Source: Weeksellaceae bacterium TAE3-ERU29
Lineage (GTDB): Bacteria > Bacteroidota > Bacteroidia > Flavobacteriales > Weeksellaceae
NCBI GenBank assembly: GCA_019218445.1
Contig: JAHUUM010000010.1
Coordinates: forward strand, 1-64,000
DNA: 64,000 bases
Direction of reading: 5' to 3'
This document shows positions 43,718 to 52,734 of this stretch, piece after piece. Below the pieces are notes generated by a model. It had not been told where the DNA came from. It saw only the letters and a program-made list of their open reading frames with translations, and searched no databases. Each line of letters begins with the position of its first letter. The first letter of the stretch is position 1. The position numbers and the translations under genes are program-made.

Positions 43718-44671
43718 ATGGATTATTTACCATTTGAAGAGCCAATAAAAGATTTACAAGAGCAATATACTAAATGTGCATTGGTAGGAGAGCAGAGTGG
43801 GGTAGATGTTAAAGAATCTTGCCGACAAATTCAAGATAAAATAGATGCGAAGAAAAGAGAAATCTATGGAAATTTAACTTCTTGGCAAAAAGTTCAGTTG
43901 TCCAGACATCCAAACAGACCATATAGTTTAGATTATATTTATGGAATTACCGATGATAATTTTATAGAATTACACGGTGATAGAAGTTTTGCCGATGATA
44001 AAGCAATGGTAGGTGGATTTGGAAAAATGGACGGGCGAACTGTAATGTTCATCGGGCAACAAAAAGGGAAAAATACAAAAGAAAGACAATACAGAAGATT
44101 TGGAATGTCTAATCCTGAGGGCTATAGAAAAGCATTGCGTTTAATGAAGTTGGCAGAGAAATTCAATAAGCCAATCGTTACTTTTATAGATACGCCCGGC
44201 GCATATCCCGGATTAGAGGCAGAAGAACGTGGACAAGGACAGGCTATTGCTTTGAATATTTATGAAATGTTCAAAATAAAAGTACCGATTATTTGTATCG
44301 TAATAGGTGAGGGTGCAAGTGGTGGTGCAATAGGAATTGGTGTTGGAAATAAAGTATTTATGTTAGAAAATACTTGGTATTCTGTAATATCTCCGGAATC
44401 TTGTTCATCAATACTTTGGAGAAGCTGGGATTATAAAGAAACTGCTGCTGAAGCTCTGAAACTGACTGCTAATGATATGTTAGAGCAAAAAATAATAGAC
44501 GGAATAATTAAAGAACCACTGGGTGGAGCTCATTATGATTATTACGAAACTTTTGCTATTGTAAAGAATCAAATAAAAGAGTCTTTACAAGAGTTAGACA
44601 AATACTCTCCCGAAGAGCTAAGTAAAATGAGAAGAGAGAAATTCTTAGCAATGGGAATTTATAAAGGCTAA
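43718..44671 (+). CDS. accA: Acetyl-CoA carboxylase carboxyltransferase, alpha subunit
   Basis: Alpha subunit of the carboxyltransferase that makes malonyl-CoA for fatty acid synthesis. Motifs: the N-terminal helix [37 protein letters not shown] with the CoA site, [20 protein letters not shown], and [20 protein letters not shown]. The C-terminal segment follows with [13 protein letters not shown]. Length 317 is normal. I prefer ATG 43718 over a TTG nine bases earlier, since the family starts M(D/E)YLxFE. accD is not in the window. A terminator follows immediately. Confidence 0.97.
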   Translation: MDYLPFEEPIKDLQEQYTKCALVGEQSGVDVKESCRQIQDKIDAKKREIYGNLTSWQKVQLSRHPNRPYSLDYIYGITDDNFIELHGDRSFADDKAMVGGFGKMDGRTVMFIGQQKGKNTKERQYRRFGMSNPEGYRKALRLMKLAEKFNKPIVTFIDTPGAYPGLEAEERGQGQAIALNIYEMFKIKVPIICIVIGEGASGGAIGIGVGNKVFMLENTWYSVISPESCSSILWRSWDYKETAAEALKLTANDMLEQKIIDGIIKEPLGGAHYDYYETFAIVKNQIKESLQELDKYSPEELSKMRREKFLAMGIYKG

Positions 44672-44699
44672 AAACTTTAACTAATAAAATTAAAATTTT

Positions 44700-44726
44700 A
44701 AGCACCTATTGAGGTGCTTTTTTTTA
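44700..44726 (+). terminator. Terminator of accA
   Basis: Perfect eight-pair stem (44700-44707 with 44712-44719, loop ATTG) and a run of T. The dnaB -7 box starts inside the T run, so the two signals are packed together. It rules out starting dnaB at the upstream in-frame ATG-like codon near 44714. Confidence 0.88.
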
Positions 44727-44732
44727 CTTTTG
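44725..44732 (+). promoter_or_regulatory. -7 promoter box of dnaB
   Basis: TACTTTTG matches TANNTTTG and ends 11 bases before the chosen dnaB ATG. It begins in the T run of the accA terminator. Confidence 0.55.
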
Positions 44733-44743
44733 CAATCTACAAT

Positions 44744-46318
44744 ATGGAACAAGCGAGAAATTTTAACACAAGCAAAAAAAGTAAAAGTATAACAAGCGAA
44801 ATTGGCAGAGGAAAAATGCCACCTCAAGCCGTAGACTTAGAGGAAGCTGTACTGGGTGCTATGATGATAGATAAAAAAGGTCTTAACGAAACAATAGAGA
44901 TTTTGGAAGAAGACTTTTTTTACCGACCACAGCATAAAGATATTTTTGCGGCAATTTCTACATTGTTTAATGATTCTCAGCCGATAGATTTATTAACGGT
45001 TTCTAATCAACTGAAAAAAGACGGGAAATTTGATAGTGTAGGAGGAGATTTATACCTAATCGGACTGACTGAAAAAGTATCTTCATCTGCTCATATTGAA
45101 TATCATGCACGTGTAATTCAAGAAAAATATGTGTTGCGTAAATTGATAGAAATATCTTCTAATATTATTGATAAAGCCTATAATGAAACCACAGATATTT
45201 TTGATTTATTAGATGAGTCTGAATCTGAGATATTTAAAATTACAGATGGAAGTTTAAAATCAGAATATCAAGATTCGAAATCATTGGTTTACCAAGCGAT
45301 AGAAGAAATAAAAGCGATGTCTAAAAAAGAAGGTTTAAGTGGAATTCCTTCCGGGTTTAAAGATATAGATAAAATTACTTCCGGTTTTCATCCTTCAGAT
45401 TTAGTAATTCTTGCAGCACGTCCGGGTATGGGTAAAACGGCTTTTGTACTTTCTATGGCGAAAAATGTAGCCGTAGATTACGAGATTCCTGTAGCTGTGT
45501 TTTCATTAGAGATGTCTAGTGTTCAGTTGATTAAGCGTTTAATTGTGGGGGAAACGGGAATAGACAATGATAAAATAAAGAAAGGGAAATTAAATGATGC
45601 TGAGTGGAAACAGCTTTATACAAAAGTAAAAAGTTTAGAAAATGCTCCATTATTTATAGATGATACGCCTGCATTGAATATTTTTGATTTACGTGCAAAA
45701 TGTCGTCGATTGGTTTCTCAGCATGGAGTAAAAATGATAGTTATTGATTATTTGCAATTAATGACCTCCAAAGATAAAAGTACAGGAACAAGAGAGCAAG
45801 AAATTTCTGCGATTTCCAGAGGTTTAAAAGCAATTGCAAAAGAATTAGAAGTTCCGGTTATAGCTTTGTCTCAGCTATCACGTTCGGTAGAAACAAGGGG
45901 AGGAAGTAAACGTCCGTTACTTTCTGATTTACGTGAATCGGGTGCGATAGAGCAGGATGCCGATATCGTATCATTTATTTATCGACCGGAGTATTATAAA
46001 TTAGATACTTGGGACGATGAAGAGCATACGCCGTGTGAAGGTCAGGCAGAGTTTATCATTGCAAAACACCGTAACGGAGCTTTGGAAAATATTCGATTGA
46101 AGTTTATTGCGCACCAAGCTAAATTTGCCGATTTAAATCCTGATACATTTTTCTTGGATGGTCCGGTGGAATTGCAAAGTAGTATGAATAGTGATTTAGC
46201 AAGTTCAGGCTCTGAATTGCCAACTATAAATCCCGAAGATTCTTTTGGTGTAATGGAGAGCAAAGGCTTTGACGATTCTTATTCAGACAATTATGATGGT
46301 GATGAACCACCTTTTTAA
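44744..46318 (+). CDS. dnaB: Replicative DNA helicase DnaB
   Basis: Hexameric 5'-3' helicase that drives the replication fork and binds primase. N-terminal domain at about 25-140 (AVDLEEAVLGAMMIDKKGL). RecA-like C-terminal domain: Walker A ARPGMGKTAF near residue 215, Walker B MIVIDYLQLMTS, and the GRESGAIEQDADIV-type motif (LRESGAIEQDADIVSFI). The last 60 residues are a linker rich in Ser and Asp. I see no intein. The start is ATG 44744, because ten upstream codons would lie in the accA terminator. Length 524 is normal. Confidence 0.97.
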   Translation: MEQARNFNTSKKSKSITSEIGRGKMPPQAVDLEEAVLGAMMIDKKGLNETIEILEEDFFYRPQHKDIFAAISTLFNDSQPIDLLTVSNQLKKDGKFDSVGGDLYLIGLTEKVSSSAHIEYHARVIQEKYVLRKLIEISSNIIDKAYNETTDIFDLLDESESEIFKITDGSLKSEYQDSKSLVYQAIEEIKAMSKKEGLSGIPSGFKDIDKITSGFHPSDLVILAARPGMGKTAFVLSMAKNVAVDYEIPVAVFSLEMSSVQLIKRLIVGETGIDNDKIKKGKLNDAEWKQLYTKVKSLENAPLFIDDTPALNIFDLRAKCRRLVSQHGVKMIVIDYLQLMTSKDKSTGTREQEISAISRGLKAIAKELEVPVIALSQLSRSVETRGGSKRPLLSDLRESGAIEQDADIVSFIYRPEYYKLDTWDDEEHTPCEGQAEFIIAKHRNGALENIRLKFIAHQAKFADLNPDTFFLDGPVELQSSMNSDLASSGSELPTINPEDSFGVMESKGFDDSYSDNYDGDEPPF

Positions 46319-46377
46319 ATGATTAATTATAACTAAAGATTTTGTTTTAATTAAATAGTCAATTAGGTTATAAAACA

Positions 46378-48171
46378 TTGAAAGAAAAAATTGAATTAAT
46401 ATTAAAAACTTTACCGAATAATCCCGGAGTTTATCAGCATTTAGATAAAAACGGGAAAGTGATTTATGTAGGAAAAGCCAAGAATTTAAGAAAAAGGGTT
46501 GCCTCATATTTTCAGAAAGAGCATGATAATGCCAGAACAAAGTTGCTCGTTCGGCAAATAGAGGATATAAAAACGATTGTTGTAGAAACTGAGTTTGATG
46601 CTCTTTTGTTGGAAAATAACTTAATCAAAAAGTATCAGCCTAAGTATAATGTAATGCTTAAGGATGACAAATCTTATCCTTGGATTTGTATAAAAAAAGA
46701 GCGTTTTCCCAGATTAATTTATACTCGAAATGTAATAAAAGATGGTTCGGAGTATTTTGGTCCGTATGCTAATCCAAAGATAGCTAAGATATTACTGAAT
46801 TTGTTTAAAGAAATTTATACCTTCAGAACTTGTAATTATGATTTGTCTGAACATAAAATAAAAGAAGGTAAATACAAAGTATGTTTAGAATACCATTTAG
46901 GGAATTGTTTAGGACCTTGTGAGGAATACCAGAGTGAGGAAGATTATATGAAAATGGTAGCAAATGCTCGTGATGTTTTAAAGGGGAACTTTAAAGAGGC
47001 TAACTCTTATTTAACTGAAAAAATGCATGAGTTTGCTGAAAAATTGGAGTTTGAAAAAGCTCAAAATATAAAAGAGAAGATAGAGCTTTTAGATAAGTAT
47101 CAAGCTAAATCTACAGTTGTTCACCCGTCTATTTCTAATGTTGATGTTTATTCAATTATTTCAGATGAAAGTTATGCGTACGTCAACTTTTTTAATATTG
47201 TGAATGGGGCTATTATTAGAAGTCATACTACTGAAATTAAAAAGAAATTAGATGAAACCGATGCCGAAATTTTAGAAGAAGCTATTATTGAGCTTAGAGA
47301 GCGTTTTCCGTCTATGGTTCGGGAAATTTATTTACCGTTTGAGGTTGATTTTGAAATACCTAATGTCAAAATTACTGTGCCTTTAATCGGTGATAAAAAA
47401 CGAATTGTAGAACTATCTGAAAGAAATGCAAAGTATTACCGAATAGAAAAATTAAAACAGACCAAAATTGTAGATCCCGACAGGCATACCAATCGAATTA
47501 TGGCTCAAATGAAAACGGATTTACGAATGCCGGTAGAGCCTCGTCATATAGAAGGATTTGATAATTCTAATATTCAAGGAACAAATCCTGTTTCGGCTTG
47601 TGTAGTTTTTAAAAATGGGAAACCAAGTAAAAAAGATTACCGAATTTTCAATGTGAAAACAGTAGAAGGTCCGGATGATTTTGCTACTATGGAAGAGGTG
47701 ATTTATCGTCGGTACAAAAGGCTATTGGAAGAAGAGGAGGAATTGCCTCAATTGATTGTGATAGACGGAGGAAAAGGTCAGTTGGGAGCAGCACTTAAAA
47801 GTTTAGATAAATTGGGGTTAAGAGGTCAAATTTCAATTATAGGAATAGCAAAAAGGTTAGAAGAAATATTTTTTCCCGGAGATAGTATTCCGCTTTATTT
47901 AGATAAATCTTCTGAAACTTTAAAAATCTTACAACATATTAGAAATGAATCTCACCGATTCGGAATTACAAGACATAGAAACCGACGAAGTAAAAATTCA
48001 TTTAATTCTGAATTAGAAGGGATTCAAGGAATTGGTCCGCAAACTATAAAAGAGCTTTTAAAACATTATAAATCGGTGAAAAGAATAAAGGAATCCGATA
48101 AAAAAGAATTAGAAGAAGTAGTGGGGGTACACCGAGCAAGTTTAATTTGGGATTATTTTAATAAAGGCTAA
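46378..48171 (+). CDS. uvrC: Excinuclease ABC subunit C
   Basis: Makes both incisions in nucleotide excision repair with UvrA and UvrB. The GIY-YIG nuclease begins at once (LPNNPGVYQHL, then VIYVGKAKNLRKRV). The UVR motif (FEKAQNIKEKIELLDKYQ) lies at about 220-240, the RNase H-like second nuclease in the middle, with IEGFDNSNIQGT and VIDGGKGQLGAALK, and the C-terminal helix-hairpin-helix pair (ELEGIQGIGPQTIKELLKH). Length 597 is normal. The start is TTG at 46378: the conserved LPNNPGVY begins at residue 11, and there is no in-frame ATG before it. It lies 59 bases after dnaB and may share its transcript. Confidence 0.96.
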   Translation: MKEKIELILKTLPNNPGVYQHLDKNGKVIYVGKAKNLRKRVASYFQKEHDNARTKLLVRQIEDIKTIVVETEFDALLLENNLIKKYQPKYNVMLKDDKSYPWICIKKERFPRLIYTRNVIKDGSEYFGPYANPKIAKILLNLFKEIYTFRTCNYDLSEHKIKEGKYKVCLEYHLGNCLGPCEEYQSEEDYMKMVANARDVLKGNFKEANSYLTEKMHEFAEKLEFEKAQNIKEKIELLDKYQAKSTVVHPSISNVDVYSIISDESYAYVNFFNIVNGAIIRSHTTEIKKKLDETDAEILEEAIIELRERFPSMVREIYLPFEVDFEIPNVKITVPLIGDKKRIVELSERNAKYYRIEKLKQTKIVDPDRHTNRIMAQMKTDLRMPVEPRHIEGFDNSNIQGTNPVSACVVFKNGKPSKKDYRIFNVKTVEGPDDFATMEEVIYRRYKRLLEEEEELPQLIVIDGGKGQLGAALKSLDKLGLRGQISIIGIAKRLEEIFFPGDSIPLYLDKSSETLKILQHIRNESHRFGITRHRNRRSKNSFNSELEGIQGIGPQTIKELLKHYKSVKRIKESDKKELEEVVGVHRASLIWDYFNKG

Positions 48172-48213
48172 ACTTTAAATTAAATAGAGATTAAATAATA
48201 TAGAGAAAGTAGT

Positions 48214-48816
48214 ATGAAAGTTAATGAAAAAATTGATAATTCAATTAGCTTTATCATTGAGTTAGAAAAGTTAAAAGCAGTATATAGAAAAGCAGTAATA
48301 AAGTCAGATGGTTACCGCCGTGAGAATTCAGCAGAACACAGTTGGCATGCTAGCTTAGCTTCTCAGATATTATTTTCTTTTTCGGATATAGAGGTGGATA
48401 TTAATAAAGTAATAAAAATGCTATTAATTCATGAAATTTCTGAAATTTACGCAGGAGATTTCTTTGCCTTTGGTGACAGTGAAAATAAAAATCATCATCA
48501 AGATGCCGAGCGTAAAGCAATCAATGATTTGTTTAAGAATTTCCCAATAGAATTTGTTAAATCAGTTAGAGATCTTTGGTGGGAATTTGAAGAAACTCAA
48601 ACTCTTGAAGCCCAATTCGCTGTATGCATTGATAGAATTATACCTTTTATTCAGAATATGAATAATCAAGGCGGAAGTTGGTCTGAGTTTAAAATAACTA
48701 AAACTCAAATATTAAAACGTAACTCACTTTTAAAATCAGTATCAACTCAATTATGGGACTATATAAATATGCAATTAGATTATGCTGTTTCTCAGGGTTG
48801 GGTTATTGATAATTAA
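48214..48816 (+). CDS. HD-domain phosphohydrolase (YfbR-like)
   Basis: HD-superfamily protein related to the 5'-deoxynucleotidase YfbR. The first metal histidine is His42 in AEHSWHASL and the HD pair is replaced by His73-Glu74 in LLIHEISEIYAGD, where relatives usually have H-D. The late Asp is in VCIDRIIPF near residue 132. Length 200 fits the family. Glutamate can bind metal, so activity may survive, but the change is in the name-giving motif. It follows uvrC by 42 bases in the same direction. Substrate not determinable. Confidence 0.86.
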   Translation: MKVNEKIDNSISFIIELEKLKAVYRKAVIKSDGYRRENSAEHSWHASLASQILFSFSDIEVDINKVIKMLLIHEISEIYAGDFFAFGDSENKNHHQDAERKAINDLFKNFPIEFVKSVRDLWWEFEETQTLEAQFAVCIDRIIPFIQNMNNQGGSWSEFKITKTQILKRNSLLKSVSTQLWDYINMQLDYAVSQGWVIDN

Positions 48817-48953
48817 AATATATTAGTTTTTATCATACCACACTGAATTACCTAAAAGGGGAAAGTTCTTTATTGAATACCAGTTATTATAATGCACCTT
48901 ATAAGCCTTATTTCTATCTGAAATTTATTTGGAGAAGATAATGATAGAACGAG

Positions 48954-48983
48954 TTAAAATCTAAATTTATAAATAATAAAAAA
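48954..48983 (+). repeat. 30-bp direct repeat, left copy (scar of a lost paralogue?)
   Basis: Thirty bases beginning TTAAAATCTAAATTTATA recur exactly at 51393-51422, just at the stop codon of the TonB receptor gene between them. Just before the left copy, GAAGATAATGATAGAACGAGTTAA can be read as EDNDRTS and a stop, resembling the receptor's own end EDKYRAN and a stop. So the left copy looks like the last few codons and 3' flank of a tandem receptor gene that has been lost. Confidence 0.75.
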
Positions 48984-49008
48984 ATATTATTTATGTTATA
49001 AAAAAATA

Positions 49009-49016
49009 TATATTTG
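49009..49016 (+). promoter_or_regulatory. -7 promoter box of the second TonB receptor gene
   Basis: TATATTTG ends 4 bases before the ATG at 49021. Transcription would start at or next to the first codon, making this a strong candidate for a leaderless mRNA. Confidence 0.6.
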
Positions 49017-49020
49017 TAAC

Positions 49021-51396
49021 ATGAAAGATATTTATATAAAAAAGACTATTTTCTTAACTCTTTTTGTTTTTTCTTATTTTTTATTTTCTCAAGAAATTAC
49101 GATAAAAGGAAAAGTGATAGACAACGAACAAATGCCTGCTGTCTATACAGAAGTTTTATTAAAAACAGAAAAAGACAGTTTACTTAGCTACACATTTAGT
49201 GATGGTGACGGTACTTTCAGCTTTTCTGTAAAAAAGACCAAGCAACCTTATATTGTGAGCATAGAACAGTTTGGGCAGGAATTATTTACGCAAACTATTT
49301 TACCTACAAAAGATATTGATTTAAAAACAATAAAGATTGACAATGCTTTAAAATTGGATGCGGTTGTAGCAGAAGGAAAGAAAAAGTTAATTGAGCAAAA
49401 AGTAGATAGGTTGGTTTATAATGTAGAAAACTCTATTGCTTCACAAGGGATGACTGCCGTAGAAATACTTAAAAGTACGCCTCTTTTACGAACTGATGAT
49501 AATGGGATTTCGATTGCGGGGAAAAGTAGTGTGGCAGTAATGATAAACGATAGAATGGTGCATATGAGTGGTAGAGAACTTATGAATTATTTATCTTCTC
49601 TTTCGTCCGACAACATACAAAGTATAGAGGTAATTACAACACCACCGGCAAAATACGAAGCATCAGGAAATAGCGGGTTGGTAAATATTATACTAAAAAA
49701 GAATCCAAATATCGGGTGGAGTGGCTCATTAAGAGGTACCTACCAAAAAAGTACATATCATGGAGAACGCCTAGGTGCTACTTTAAACTATCAAAGAGAA
49801 AAAATAAATACTTCGCTAAAAGTTAATCAGTTTGATTTACCATATAATGTCATTTCAACCCGAGATTTAATAGGAAAAGATAATGCCATTTATTCAACGG
49901 AAACACGAAAAGATCGTCCTCATTTGTGGAGTGTTAATTATGCGTTGGATTATCAATTATCTCCTAACCAAAATCTTGGGTTTATTTATGATTATAGTCA
50001 ATTTTATTTTGACTCAAATGCCAATGGAAATACACGTTATGAACATACAAATCATATAGATTCCACACTCGTGACACTCCAAAATCAGAAATGGGATTCG
50101 CCGGCTCATACATTAAATACGTATTATGATCTAAAATTAGATACATTAGGAAAGAAAATAAGTTTTACAGGGAATGTGCTTATTAGACCCACAGAAAAAG
50201 TAAATAATTTAGATACGAAAACCCTTGATACCCATTCTCAAACATTGGTAAAAAACAGCAGTGATATGAAATACAATGTTTATTCCGGACAAATGGATAT
50301 TACCTTGCCGTATGATTGGAGTAATTGGGAAACGGGCGTAAAGTATACCTTATTTACAAATGATTCCGATGTAAAATATTTTAATTATAAAAATAAAGAA
50401 TATATTATTAATCCATTGAATAGCAATGTTTTTAAGTATAAAGAAAATAACTATTCGGCATACATTAGTTGGGATAGAGAGTTGAGCAAAAAGTGGTCTG
50501 CCAAAGCAGGTTTACGATATGAATATACCACCTTGGAAGGTAGTACACCCGGAGAAATAACAAAAATTAAAAGCAATTATGGAAAATTATTCCCAACCGC
50601 TTATCTTAGTTATAAACCTAATAGTAACAATGCCATTTCTATTGATTATTCCAGACGTATTTCTCGTCCTTCTTTTCAAGAATTAAATCCATTCCGTTGG
50701 TATACCAATCCGTACATTTATTATACAGGAAATCCCAATGTGAAGCCTTCCTTTAGTGATAATGTATCTCTTTCCTATAACTATAAAGGGAAAATAACTG
50801 CATCTTTATATAATAATTACAGCAAAGGAAATAATACACATATTGCTTATTTTGAAAACGGAATTAACAGTAATGTAATGCAAAACGCATACAATCAGAA
50901 TAAAACCGGCCTACGTTTAGGTTATTATGAAACCTTTTTCAATCGATGGGAAGTCTCTTTTAACGCTACGGGAACCCATACCGAAACAACACCTATTATA
51001 GATGGAGTAGAGAAATTCTCTATGAATTCTTACTCTTATTCTATTTACAATACCATTGCAGTGGATAAAGATAAAAAATGGTATGTACTTATCAATCATA
51101 CCTATAATTCTCCATTTTTAGCTTATAATATTTATTTAGAAAAACAGATTGAATTTTCTGTGGGAGTAAGAACTTCATTTTTCGATAGAAAATTGAGTGT
51201 AAGTGCTAATGTAAGCGATTTATTTAAAACTCTCAAAAATGAAGGATATTCGTATAACAATGGATATCGTTCCCAATTTTCTGCCTACAATGATTACCAG
51301 CGATTTACACTTAGTCTTAGCTACAATTTTGGAAGCAGTAAAGTTAAAGGAGCAAATAAAAGGGTTAATTTTGAAGATAAATATAGAGCAAATTAA
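49021..51396 (+). CDS. Outer-membrane beta-barrel receptor (TonB-type, OMP_b-brl_3 family)
   Basis: Outer-membrane protein with signal peptide 1-23 (ends LFSQ), a carboxypeptidase-D-like N-domain (about 25-100, ITIKGKVIDNEQMPAVYTEV), a plug-like domain (about 115-225, with LKSTPLLRTDDNGISIAGKS and ASGNSGLVNIILKKNP) and a beta-barrel to the end. This set matches the outer-membrane beta-barrel family that replaces a classical TonB barrel in many Bacteroidota proteins. Length 791 is normal. No SusD-like partner is beside it. The gene lies between two identical 30-base repeats and is closed by a strong terminator. The substrate is unknown. Confidence 0.87.
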   Translation: MKDIYIKKTIFLTLFVFSYFLFSQEITIKGKVIDNEQMPAVYTEVLLKTEKDSLLSYTFSDGDGTFSFSVKKTKQPYIVSIEQFGQELFTQTILPTKDIDLKTIKIDNALKLDAVVAEGKKKLIEQKVDRLVYNVENSIASQGMTAVEILKSTPLLRTDDNGISIAGKSSVAVMINDRMVHMSGRELMNYLSSLSSDNIQSIEVITTPPAKYEASGNSGLVNIILKKNPNIGWSGSLRGTYQKSTYHGERLGATLNYQREKINTSLKVNQFDLPYNVISTRDLIGKDNAIYSTETRKDRPHLWSVNYALDYQLSPNQNLGFIYDYSQFYFDSNANGNTRYEHTNHIDSTLVTLQNQKWDSPAHTLNTYYDLKLDTLGKKISFTGNVLIRPTEKVNNLDTKTLDTHSQTLVKNSSDMKYNVYSGQMDITLPYDWSNWETGVKYTLFTNDSDVKYFNYKNKEYIINPLNSNVFKYKENNYSAYISWDRELSKKWSAKAGLRYEYTTLEGSTPGEITKIKSNYGKLFPTAYLSYKPNSNNAISIDYSRRISRPSFQELNPFRWYTNPYIYYTGNPNVKPSFSDNVSLSYNYKGKITASLYNNYSKGNNTHIAYFENGINSNVMQNAYNQNKTGLRLGYYETFFNRWEVSFNATGTHTETTPIIDGVEKFSMNSYSYSIYNTIAVDKDKKWYVLINHTYNSPFLAYNIYLEKQIEFSVGVRTSFFDRKLSVSANVSDLFKTLKNEGYSYNNGYRSQFSAYNDYQRFTLSLSYNFGSSKVKGANKRVNFEDKYRAN

Positions 51397-51422
51397 AATC
51401 TAAATTTATAAATAATAAAAAA
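51393..51422 (+). repeat. 30-bp direct repeat, right copy
   Basis: Exact match of 48954-48983, overlapping the receptor stop codon TAA at 51394-51396 and leading into the terminator stem. Homologous recombination between the two copies would delete the receptor gene. Confidence 0.75.
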
Positions 51423-51451
51423 GTGCTATAACCGAAATTATAGCACTTTTT
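51417..51451. terminator. Bidirectional terminator between the receptor gene and galK
   Basis: Perfect stem of 11 pairs (51421-51431 with 51438-51448, loop CCGAAA), extended by A/T pairs, with A before and T after. It serves the rightward receptor gene and the leftward galK, whose stop lies 17 bases away. Confidence 0.88.
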
Positions 51452-51467
51452 GTATAACTAAAAGAAA

Positions 51468-52625
51468 TTAAGCCAATTGTCTTGCACCATCGCTAATGAC
51501 GACGTCATAAACTTTTGGTTCTTTATCATATTTTTCCAAATAGGCTTTTTTAGCTTTAGCAATAAATTCATCGTATAAATTTTCTTTTACCAAGTTGATT
51601 GTACAGCCGCCAAATCCGCCACCCATTACACGAGAACCTGTAACGCCACATTCTTTAGCTACGTTGTTTAAGAAATCTAACTCTTCACAACTTACTTCGT
51701 ATAAACGGCTCATTCCGTCATGGGTTTCATACATTTTTTGTCCTACAGTTTCATAATCGTCTTTTTGTAATGCCTCACAAACGTCTAATACACGCTGCGT
51801 TTCTTCTATTACATATTCCGCACGCATGTAATCCTCTTCGGAAACTTTGTCTTTTGCTTCATTGAGCATTTCCATAGAAGCATCTCTTAAAAACTCAACT
51901 TCAGAGTGATTTTTCTTGATTTCCTCAGCAACTCTCTCACAAGATTCGCGACGTTTATTGTAAGCAGAGGATGCTAATTCATGTTTAACAACAGTATCTA
52001 ATAAAACTAATTTATATCCATGATTATTCGGACTGAACGGGAAATATTCATACTCCATAGATTTACAATCTAAGCGCATTAAATTTCCTTTTTTACCGAA
52101 AACAGAAGCAAACTGATCCATAATACCGCATTTTACATCTACATAATTATGCTCTGTCGATTGCCCTATTTTTGCTAATTCAAATTTATCAATTCCTAAA
52201 TCGAACATTTTATTTAAGGCAAAAGCATAAGTACTCTCTAATGCTGCAGATGAAGACATACCTGCTCCTAACGGAACATCACCGGCAAATACAGTATCAA
52301 AGCCTTCTATTCTTCCACCTCTTTTTAAAATCTCCCTAGAAACTCCGAAGATATATTTTGCCCAGTTTTGGTTTGGAATATCTTCCTCGTTTAAACCAAA
52401 CTCTAAACTTTTGTTTAAATCAATTGAATAAGCACGTACTTTATCCGTTCCATTCTTTTTGATTTCGGCAACCATACCTTTGTCAATAGCACCCGGAAAA
52501 ACAAAACTACCATTATAATCTGTGTGTTCTCCGATTAAATTAATACGCCCCGGAGAGGTAAAAACTTCTCCTTCGGTTTTAAATTTTTCTTTAAAGGTAT
52601 CTCTAACTTTCTTCTGTAAATCCAT
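51468..52625 (-). CDS. galK: Galactokinase
   Basis: GHMP-family kinase that phosphorylates galactose at C1, the first Leloir step. Motif 1 GRINLIGEHTDYNGSFVFP (about 24-42) is the galactokinase signature. The ATP loop PLGAGMSSSAALE lies near residue 116, CGIMDQFASVFG carries the catalytic Asp, and GGGFGGCTINLV near residue 335 is motif 3. Length 385 is normal. It lies 109 bases after a sugar permease gene on the same strand, with a terminator between. Leloir partners galT and galE are not in the window. Confidence 0.97.
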   Translation of the reverse strand: MDLQKKVRDTFKEKFKTEGEVFTSPGRINLIGEHTDYNGSFVFPGAIDKGMVAEIKKNGTDKVRAYSIDLNKSLEFGLNEEDIPNQNWAKYIFGVSREILKRGGRIEGFDTVFAGDVPLGAGMSSSAALESTYAFALNKMFDLGIDKFELAKIGQSTEHNYVDVKCGIMDQFASVFGKKGNLMRLDCKSMEYEYFPFSPNNHGYKLVLLDTVVKHELASSAYNKRRESCERVAEEIKKNHSEVEFLRDASMEMLNEAKDKVSEEDYMRAEYVIEETQRVLDVCEALQKDDYETVGQKMYETHDGMSRLYEVSCEELDFLNNVAKECGVTGSRVMGGGFGGCTINLVKENLYDEFIAKAKKAYLEKYDKEPKVYDVVISDGARQLA

Positions 52626-52682
52626 GATATTTATACTTATTGTTTAGAACTTAAATTTAATGAATTTATTTCTATTAAAATA

Positions 52683-52712
52683 AAAAAACTCTGAAATTCT
52701 CAGAGTTTTTTG
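52683..52712 (-). terminator. Terminator between the sugar permease and galK
   Basis: Seven-pair stem (52688-52694 with 52700-52706, loop AATTC) extended by A/T pairs, with T runs on both sides. It lies just after the permease stop, so galK would need read-through or its own promoter. Confidence 0.75.
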
Positions 52713-52734
52713 TTTACTTTATAATTATTTGTGA

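Noticed and set aside
44714-44743. Longer start for dnaB
   Set aside because: The added ten codons would overlap the accA terminator and the dnaB promoter box.
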